A stretch of DNA of 20,309 bases from JAKOQB01 sp036824465 (lineage in GTDB: Bacteria; Pseudomonadota; Gammaproteobacteria; Burkholderiales; Burkholderiaceae_F), in the NCBI GenBank assembly GCA_036824465.1, contig DAITAC010000074.1:1-20309 (forward strand), given 5' to 3'. The position numbers were made by a program, and so were the translations under genes. Below, piece after piece: positions 15,224 to 20,309 of the stretch. Position 1 is the stretch's first letter. The number at the start of each line of letters is the position of its first letter. The notes below the pieces were generated by a model, which searched no databases, was not told the origin of the DNA, and saw only the letters and a list, made by a program, of their open reading frames with translations.

Positions 15224-16270
15224 TCAGGCGGCACGCGCGGCAGGTGCCGCCAGTGCGAGCGCAATATCACTCAATTCTAGCCACGGGTCCGAATCGCGCC
15301 GCGCCGCACGCAGCCCCTTGGCCAGGCGATCCACATCGGCGCAGCGTGCAAGCAGCTGCGCGAGGCCCCCGGAGGACACGCGCGCTGCCATCTGCGGCAG
15401 TAGCCGTTCACGCGGCCCCCAGACGCGGAACTCCTTTGCCGCCACCGCGGCCGGCTTGCCAGCGTCAATTGCCGACTTCACCTTCAGCAGCGTGCGGATC
15501 TCTTCCGAGATCGTCCACAACACCAGCGGCAGCGCCTCACCCTCGGCGCGCAGGCCTTCGAGCATGCGTACAGCGCGGGCCGCGTCCCCGGCGTAAATTG
15601 CGAGCGGCAGAGCGAATACATCGTAACGCGCGACGTTCAGAACTGCCTCGGTCGCTTGCTCCAGCGTGATCTCGCCAGGCGGAAACAGCAGCGCGAGCTT
15701 GGCGATCTCCTGATGCGCGGCGAGCAGATTGCCTTCGACGCGATCGGCAAGGAACTCGAGCACCGTGCGCGCCGCCCGTTGTTTGTGTCGCGCCAGCCGC
15801 TGGCCGATCCAGGCGGGCAGCTCGGCCCGCTCGACCTTGGCGATGTCGATCCAGACGCCGGCGTGCTCGAGCGCGGCAACCCACGTCGATTCACGCGCGG
15901 CGCGATCGAGCCGCGGCAGCGCCACGATCGACAGCGTTTCATCGCTTGCATTGCTCGCATGCGCGCGCAACGCTTCCGCGCCGGTCTTGCCGGGCTTGCC
16001 CGACGGCAGACGGATCTCGAGGATCTTCTTCTCGGCGAACAGCGACAGGCCCGCTGCGCTGCCCTGGAGCTGCGACCAGTCGAAGCGGGCATCGGCGTGC
16101 AGCACGTCGCGTTCCGAAAAGCCGGCGGCGCGTGCGGCGGCGCGAATCGCGTCTTGCGCTTCGATGGAAAGCAACGGTTCATCGCTGGCGACGGTGTAGA
16201 TGCGCGCGAACCTCCCCGACTGCGATGCGCGTTCGAGGTGGCCGGCCAGCGCTTCGGGTTTGAGCAACAT
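15224..16270 (-). CDS. holA: DNA polymerase III delta subunit HolA
   Basis: This is the delta subunit of the clamp loader, which opens the beta sliding clamp. It has 348 residues (E. coli has 343). The N-terminus MLLKPEALAGHLERA and the following IYTVASDEPLLSIEAQDAIR fit the family's nucleotide-binding-like domain I; the EGNLLAAHQEIAKLALL helix and the C-terminal collar domain are also recognisable. Its ATG shares one base with the lptE stop codon (TGATG), and its own TGA directly abuts the proA ATG, so lptE-holA-proA are very likely translated from one mRNA. The lptE-holA pairing is conserved in proteobacteria. Confidence 0.93.
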   Translation of the reverse strand: MLLKPEALAGHLERASQSGRFARIYTVASDEPLLSIEAQDAIRAAARAAGFSERDVLHADARFDWSQLQGSAAGLSLFAEKKILEIRLPSGKPGKTGAEALRAHASNASDETLSIVALPRLDRAARESTWVAALEHAGVWIDIAKVERAELPAWIGQRLARHKQRAARTVLEFLADRVEGNLLAAHQEIAKLALLFPPGEITLEQATEAVLNVARYDVFALPLAIYAGDAARAVRMLEGLRAEGEALPLVLWTISEEIRTLLKVKSAIDAGKPAAVAAKEFRVWGPRERLLPQMAARVSSGGLAQLLARCADVDRLAKGLRAARRDSDPWLELSDIALALAAPAARAA

Positions 16271-16791
16271 CAGCGCACGCTCTTGGCCGCAGCGAGCCGG
16301 CGCAGCACTTGCTGCACCAGGTCAGTCTGCATGTCGCGATAGAGCAGGACGCTCTCGGCCTCGAACGCCAGTGCCTGCGCATCGTCGAAAGCGACATCGC
16401 GCTGCACGATGACCGGAGTGGCGCCAAGGTACTCGGAGCCTTTACCGTCATGCAGGCGAAAGGTCAGCCGCTGCCGCAGCGTGAATTCACGCGCTCGGCC
16501 CTGCGCATTGACCGACAGGACTTCGCGGTCGCGGCTTTCTCCAAGCACTTCGAACACGGCCTGAGCCTCCTTGGCGGTGTCGACCACCTTGGTGTTGGTG
16601 CCAGCCCGGATGTTGCGCGCCAGCTCAGAGCCGAGGGGCGAGTTGGGTTCGAAGCCGAGGTAGATCGTGTCAAACGGAAGTTGCTGCGCGCCGCGCAGCC
16701 GAAAGCCACAGGAGGAGACTGCCAGCGCAACGCTCAGTAGCAACCACAGAGACGCGGAGAACACCGAGAAAGACAGCGACTTCTTTCTCAT
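16270..16791 (-). CDS. lptE: LPS-assembly lipoprotein LptE
   Basis: This outer-membrane lipoprotein plugs LptD and guides LPS to the cell surface. It has 173 residues. The signal peptide ends in a lipobox, VSSC, with the lipidated Cys at residue 28, followed by GFRLRGAQQLPFDTIYL, which is typical of LptE. The remainder (LRQRLTFRLHDGKGSEYL, ...VLLYRDMQTDLVQQVLRRL) also fits. The ATG (16789-16791) lies 42 bp after the leuS stop. The first 17 or so codons are built from one arm of an inverted repeat (16741-16823), so residues LSFSVFSASLWL come from repeat DNA. No clear Shine-Dalgarno sequence is present. A start further in would leave no positively charged n-region. Confidence 0.9.
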   Translation of the reverse strand: MRKKSLSFSVFSASLWLLLSVALAVSSCGFRLRGAQQLPFDTIYLGFEPNSPLGSELARNIRAGTNTKVVDTAKEAQAVFEVLGESRDREVLSVNAQGRAREFTLRQRLTFRLHDGKGSEYLGATPVIVQRDVAFDDAQALAFEAESVLLYRDMQTDLVQQVLRRLAAAKSVR

Positions 16792-16823
16792 GCTTTCTCC
16801 GTGCTCTCTGTGTCTCTTTGGTG
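16741..16823. repeat. Imperfect inverted repeat spanning the lptE start codon
   Basis: The left arm (16741-16772, starting CAACCACAGAGACGCGGAGA) and the right arm (16793-16823, ending TGTGTCTCTTTGGTG) are imperfect inverted copies, about 24 of 31 positions pairing by eye. The 20-nt interval between them carries the lptE ATG. The core resembles a dispersed repeat seen in many proteobacteria (ACCACAGAGACACGGAGA type). One arm is translated as the start of LptE and the other lies in the leuS-lptE spacer, so the mRNA could hide the start codon in a hairpin loop. Any effect is inferred. Confidence 0.7.
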
Positions 16824-16833
16824 AAACAGGTTT

Positions 16834-19476
16834 CTAGACCACCACGTTGACGAGCTTGTTCGGTACGACGACCACGCGCTTGACCGCGGCACCGGCGACG
16901 AACTTCTGCACGTTGGTGTCCGCCATCGCGGCGCGCTCGATCGTCGCCTTGTCAGCCTGCGCCGGCACGCGGATCGAACCGCGCAGTTTGCCGTTGACCT
17001 GCACCACCAGTTCGATCTCGTCTTGCGCGAGCGCCTCATCCGCCACGGCGGGCAGCGGCGCATCGAGCAGGTCGCCATGCGCGTGCGCGAAGCCGAGTTC
17101 TGTCCAAAGTGCATGCGCGATGTGCGGGGCGATCGGATACAGCGTTCGCAGCAGGATGCTGATGCCTTCGCGCAGGACCGCGCGGCCCGCCGGGTCGGCA
17201 CCCAGCTTCGCTTCGTCGAGCGCATTGAGCATCTTCATCGCCGCCGACACCACGGTGTTGTATTGCATGCGCTGATAATCGAACAGTGCCTGCTTCAGGT
17301 TCAGGTGCAAGTCGCGGCGCGCGTCCTTCAGCGTCGGGGACAGCGCGATGCCGTCGATCGGGTTGGCGTTCGCGATGGCCGCACGCTGCGACTGGCAGAA
17401 GGCCCACAGCCGCCGCAGGAAGCGATACACACCCTCCGCACCGGAATCCGACCACGCCGCGCTCATGTCCGGCGGGCCGGCGAACATCACGAAGGCGCGC
17501 GCGGTGTCGGCGCCGAACTTCGCGATGATGTCGCGCGGCTCGACCACGTTGTTCTTGCTCTTTGACATCTTCTCGATGCCGCCGAGCAGAACGGCCTTGC
17601 CGTCTTCCTTTGCGATCGCGCCCGTGGGGCGGCCGCGGTCATCGAAACTGACTTCAACCTCGTACGGATAGAACCAGCGCGTTTTCCCGGACGTCTCCTC
17701 CCGGTAATAGCAGTCGTTGAGCAGCATGCCCTGTGTGAACAGGCGCGAGAACGGCTCGTCAAACTTGACCAGTCCGAGATCGCGCATCACTTTGGTCCAG
17801 AAGCGCGCGTACAGCAAGTGCAGTACCGCATGCTCGATGCCACCGATGTACTGGTCCATCGGCATCCAGTAATCGTTGCGCGCGTCGACCATCGTCGCCG
17901 CGTCCGGCGAGCAATAGCGCATGTAGTACCAGGACGAGTCGACGAAGGTGTCCATCGTGTCGGTCTCGCGCTGCGCGGGCTTGCCGCACCTGGGGCACGG
18001 ACACTTGAGAAAGACCTCGTCCTTGTTCAGCGGATTGCCACTGCCGTCAGGAATGTGATGCTCCGGCAGCACGACCGGAAGATCCTTCTCCGGAACCGGC
18101 ACCGATCCGCAGGCGTCGCAATGAATGATCGGGATCGGTGTGCCCCAGTAGCGTTGCCGCGAGATGCCCCAGTCGCGCAGCCGCCATTGGACCTGCTTGT
18201 CGCCGAGACCTTTCGCTTTCAAGTCGTCGGCAATCGCATCGGTCGCCGCTTCGTAACTCAAGCCGTCGTACTTGCCGGAGTTCACGCACACCCCGATCTC
18301 TTTGTCCGCGTACCACTCCTGCCACCGATCCGTCGTGAAATTGTCTCCCGACTCCCGACTCCGGACTCCCGACTTCCCGATCACCTGCTTGATCGGCAAC
18401 CCGTACTTCTTCGCGAAAGCGAAGTCGCGCTCATCGTGCGCGGGCACACCCATCACCGCGCCTTCGCCGTAGCCCATCAGCACGTAATTGCCGACCCAGA
18501 CTGCGACTTCTTCATTCGTCAGCGGATGCAGGACGGAAAAGCCGGTCGCCATGCCCTTCTTTTCCATCGTCGCGAGGTCGGCTTCGGCCACGCCGCCGCG
18601 TTTGCATTCCTCGACGAACGCGGCGAGCTTCGGGTTGTCGCGCGCCAGCCGCGTCGCGAGCGGATGCTCGGCCGCGATCGCCATGAACGTGACCCCCATG
18701 ATCGTGTCGGCGCGGGTGGTGAAGACGCGCAGCAGCTTCTTCTCGCCGTCGATCTCGTACGGAAAGCCGAAGTTCACGCCGGTGCTCCTGCCGATCCAGT
18801 TCTCCTGCATCGTGCGCACCTGGTGCGGCCAGCCTTCGAGGTCGTTCTGCACGCAGTCCAGCAGCTCGTCCGCATACTTTGTAATGGCGAGGTAGTAACC
18901 GGGAATCTCGCGTTTTTCGACGATCGCATTCGAACGCCAGCCGCGACCGTCAATCACCTGCTCGTTGGCGAGCACGGTGTTGTCGACCGGGTCCCAGTTG
19001 ACGATCTGCGTCTTGCGGTACGCGATGCCTTTTTCGAGCATCCTCAGGAACAGCCACTGATTCCACTTGTAATAGCTCGGATCGCAGGTTGCGACCTCAC
19101 GCGACCAGTCGAATGCCAGCCCCAGCGGCTGCATCTGCGACTTCATGTCGGCGATGTTGTCGCGCGTCCATTTGGCGGGTGCGATCTTCTTCTCGATCGC
19201 CGCGTTCTCGGCCGGCAGCCCAAAAGCGTCCCAGCCCATCGGGGTCATCACGTTGTAGCCGCTCGACCGCATGTAGCGGTACATCACGTCGTTCAGCGTG
19301 TAGTTGCGCACATGCCCCATGTGCAGCTTGCCGCTGGGATACGGCAGCATCGAGCACACGTAGAACTTGCCCTTGGGAAAGCGCGGATCGTGCTCGACCG
19401 CGCGATAAGCGTGCGTGGTCTGCCAGTGCGCCTGCGCGTCGGATTCGACCTGCTGCGGGTTGTATTTCTCCTGCAT
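16834..19476 (-). CDS. leuS: Leucyl-tRNA synthetase LeuS
   Basis: This cytoplasmic class Ia synthetase charges tRNA-Leu. It has 880 residues (E. coli has 860). HIGH is HMGH (52-55, in PYPSGKLHMGH) and KMSKS is intact (636-640). The CP1 editing domain has its threonine-rich TTRADTIMGVT and the specificity aspartate in VPAHDERD (D348). A zinc-binding insertion carries CDACG and CPCPRCG. The C-terminal anticodon and C-terminal domains are complete. The start ATG at 19474-19476 gives MQEKYNPQQVESDAQAHWQ; the upstream in-frame extension to 19620 is not family-like. Residues 367-378 (GKSGVRSRESGD) are encoded by a heptad repeat array and are not typical of the family. It heads the leuS-lptE-holA-proA operon. 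Confidence 0.97.
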   Translation of the reverse strand: MQEKYNPQQVESDAQAHWQTTHAYRAVEHDPRFPKGKFYVCSMLPYPSGKLHMGHVRNYTLNDVMYRYMRSSGYNVMTPMGWDAFGLPAENAAIEKKIAPAKWTRDNIADMKSQMQPLGLAFDWSREVATCDPSYYKWNQWLFLRMLEKGIAYRKTQIVNWDPVDNTVLANEQVIDGRGWRSNAIVEKREIPGYYLAITKYADELLDCVQNDLEGWPHQVRTMQENWIGRSTGVNFGFPYEIDGEKKLLRVFTTRADTIMGVTFMAIAAEHPLATRLARDNPKLAAFVEECKRGGVAEADLATMEKKGMATGFSVLHPLTNEEVAVWVGNYVLMGYGEGAVMGVPAHDERDFAFAKKYGLPIKQVIGKSGVRSRESGDNFTTDRWQEWYADKEIGVCVNSGKYDGLSYEAATDAIADDLKAKGLGDKQVQWRLRDWGISRQRYWGTPIPIIHCDACGSVPVPEKDLPVVLPEHHIPDGSGNPLNKDEVFLKCPCPRCGKPAQRETDTMDTFVDSSWYYMRYCSPDAATMVDARNDYWMPMDQYIGGIEHAVLHLLYARFWTKVMRDLGLVKFDEPFSRLFTQGMLLNDCYYREETSGKTRWFYPYEVEVSFDDRGRPTGAIAKEDGKAVLLGGIEKMSKSKNNVVEPRDIIAKFGADTARAFVMFAGPPDMSAAWSDSGAEGVYRFLRRLWAFCQSQRAAIANANPIDGIALSPTLKDARRDLHLNLKQALFDYQRMQYNTVVSAAMKMLNALDEAKLGADPAGRAVLREGISILLRTLYPIAPHIAHALWTELGFAHAHGDLLDAPLPAVADEALAQDEIELVVQVNGKLRGSIRVPAQADKATIERAAMADTNVQKFVAGAAVKRVVVVPNKLVNVVV
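18343..18378. repeat. Heptad repeat array translated in frame inside leuS
   Basis: The plus strand reads GTCTCCC, GACTCCC, GACTCCG, GACTCCC, GACTTCCC: five units, the last with one extra base, 36 bp in total. The unit is a rotation of the AGTCGGG unit at 9724-9860. The total length is a multiple of three, so the leuS frame is kept. It encodes residues 367-378, about 20 residues after the editing-site Asp. Confidence 0.8.
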
Positions 19477-19591
19477 GGAGGATCTGCTCTTATGCTTGCG
19501 ATCAACATGGCAGTATATCGGCGAGTCAACCGGCGCCCGGGTTGCGGACAAGCATGACGGCACCATCGGATGGACAAATCTGGGAGGCGCG

Positions 19592-19984
19592 ATGAATTGG
19601 GCTCGCACCGCGGTCGGCATGCTTGCGTTAGTGGCGTTGACGGCGTGCGGCGGGACGTCTCGCCTTGACGGCGCAACTCACACTCCGACGATGGCGCCCG
19701 ACCTTCCAACAATCACTCAGGCCGCACTTGCGGATGCTGCTGGAAAAAGCGGACTCGATATGTCGCAACTGAGGGTCGAAAGCGCCGCGAGTGTCACCTG
19801 GCCCGACGGGTCGCTGGGCTGTCCCTCGCCTGGCATGGCGTATACACAGGCCTTGGTACCCGGTTATCGCATCCGAATTCGAGCCGGCGACATCGTTCTC
19901 GACTATCACGCGAGTTCGCGCGGCCAGCTCATCCTGTGTCCACCGGGCCGCGCGACAGATCCGCTGCCGGACGATCGCACCTAA
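19592..19984 (+). CDS. Small lipoprotein with a WPDGSLGCP motif, function unknown
   Basis: This 130-residue protein starts at the ATG of 19592, with GGGAGG 4 nt upstream. The signal peptide MNWARTAVGMLALVALTAC ends in a clean lipobox (LTAC, Cys19), so it is lipidated and anchored to a membrane. The mature part has a linker, then a compact domain with WPDGSLGCPSPGMAYTQ, LVPGYRIRIRAGDIVLDYH and a late cysteine (LILCPPG); the two cysteines could form a disulfide. I recall similar W-x-D-x-S-L-G-C-P proteins in other bacteria as uncharacterised, and give no family name. It is divergent from leuS and convergent with the protease gene. Confidence 0.8.
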   Translation: MNWARTAVGMLALVALTACGGTSRLDGATHTPTMAPDLPTITQAALADAAGKSGLDMSQLRVESAASVTWPDGSLGCPSPGMAYTQALVPGYRIRIRAGDIVLDYHASSRGQLILCPPGRATDPLPDDRT

Positions 19985-19994
19985 TCCTGGCCGC

Positions 19995-20031
19995 AAAGAA
20001 AAACGCCCCGGAGATGGTTCCCCGGGGCGTT
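19995..20031 (-). terminator. Rho-independent terminator of the S8 protease gene
   Basis: AACGCCCCGG (20002-20011) and CCGGGGCGTT (20022-20031) form a perfect 10-bp stem with a 10-nt loop. On the minus strand it is followed by a T-rich tract, TTTTTCTTT. It lies 35 bp after the protease stop codon. The plus-strand lipoprotein stop is only 10 bp away, but that strand has no T-tract after the stem. Confidence 0.85.
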
Positions 20032-20066
20032 CGACTGCGCATATGGCGCAGCGATATCAACTTCGT

Positions 20067-20309
20067 CTATGGCGTATCGACCCGCACGATCGTCGGGTTC
20101 GGCAGGCCGGTCGCTCCGCCATAGGCAACCGAGCCGAGGTACTTCGTCGCCGGCGCGAGTCCGCTGAAGCCGAGCGAGATCGTGCCGGTGCCGCCGGTGG
20201 TCGCACTCGCCGGCGCGCTGACCGCCATGTTGCCGGCGTCGGCGACGCCGAGCAGCCACGTGTGCAGCTTGAAGGGCGAACTGCCGACCACGCCCCAGCC
20301 CTGGACGAC
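20067..20309 (-). CDS. C-terminal end of a probable secreted S8 (subtilisin-like) serine peptidase
   Basis: Only the last 80 residues are in the window, entering open from the right edge and ending at a TAG (20067-20069). They read VVQGWGVVGSSPFKLHTWLLG, then a beta-sandwich-like tail with ADAGNMAVSAPASAT, GTGTISLGFSGLAPATKYLG and a final PTIVRVDTP. This combination is what I know from the C-terminal ends of multidomain S8 family peptidases, where a pre-peptidase C-terminal-like domain is followed by a short Ig-like one. No catalytic residues are visible, so the peptidase assignment rests on recall of the tail and is provisional. A strong terminator follows. Confidence 0.6.
   Translation of the reverse strand, partial: VVQGWGVVGSSPFKLHTWLLGVADAGNMAVSAPASATTGGTGTISLGFSGLAPATKYLGSVAYGGATGLPNPTIVRVDTP

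Noticed and set aside
19512..19529. leuS promoter made of TTGACT and TATACT on the minus strand
   Set aside because: The two hexamers are only 6 bp apart, far from the usual 16-18 bp, so they cannot be one sigma-70 promoter. Either could belong to a different pair, but no partner is evident.
17818..19557. 579-residue plus-strand ORF opposite leuS
   Set aside because: Length comes from lack of stop codons in GC-rich DNA antisense to LeuRS; no motif or ribosome binding site supports it.
1..20309. CRISPR array, tRNA, rRNA, insertion sequence or prophage genes
   Set aside because: No regularly spaced repeat with unique spacers, no transposase or integrase motif, and no tRNA-like cloverleaf or rRNA stretch was seen. 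The tandem heptads have no spacers, so they are not CRISPR.

Overview
The window is a stretch of GC-rich chromosome from an uncultured-style assembly: it holds two scaffold gaps of exactly 100 N. The gene content and order point to a betaproteobacterium in the wide sense (Burkholderiales or a relative). Supporting blocks are leuS-lptE-holA-proA in one direction, a yggS-(hypothetical)-proC block divergent from pilT-pilU, and ugpB-ugpA-ugpE-ugpC. This placement comes from family knowledge and no database search was possible.

Layout. (1) 1-3906, minus strand: a glycerol-3-phosphate-type ABC importer, transcribed ugpB, ugpA, ugpE, ugpC, with ugpC running off the left edge. (2) 4033-4896, plus: ubiA for ubiquinone synthesis, divergent from ugpB and convergent with proC. 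(3) 4916-7366, minus: yggS (PLP homeostasis), a helical protein of unknown function, and proC (proline synthesis). The last two overlap by 7 bp. (4) 7504-10346, plus: the twitching-motility ATPases pilT and pilU, then a cysteine glutathione peroxidase. (5) 10350-19476, minus: a long same-strand run that starts with leuS and continues through lptE (LPS export), holA (DNA polymerase III delta), proA (proline synthesis), an ArnT/PMT-like glycosyltransferase, a 2-hydroxychromene-2-carboxylate isomerase-like protein, a THUMP-domain 23S rRNA methyltransferase and an ETHE1/Blh-like metallo-hydrolase. (6) The right edge: a small lipoprotein (plus), convergent with the 3' end of a probable secreted S8 protease (minus) that has its own terminator.

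Most genes are ordinary housekeeping genes, and I see no phage, IS element, CRISPR array, tRNA or rRNA, and no defence or biosynthetic cluster. The unusual layer is a set of short dispersed repeats placed at gene boundaries. Several have a 7-bp period: at 642-714, 1594-1614, 9724-9860 and inside leuS at 18343-18378. The gpx start codon directly abuts an inverted pair of heptad arrays. The lptE start codon sits in the loop of a different inverted repeat, which also encodes most of the lipoprotein signal peptide. A heptad array is translated in frame inside the LeuRS editing domain. A 10-bp GC-rich hairpin separates ugpB from ugpA. These repeats are the best candidates for follow-up.

Both N gaps interrupt real genes (proA and the glycosyltransferase). 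Matching gene halves lie on either side, so the scaffolding looks correct, but the N length does not reflect the missing sequence. The two genes should not be called frameshifted.
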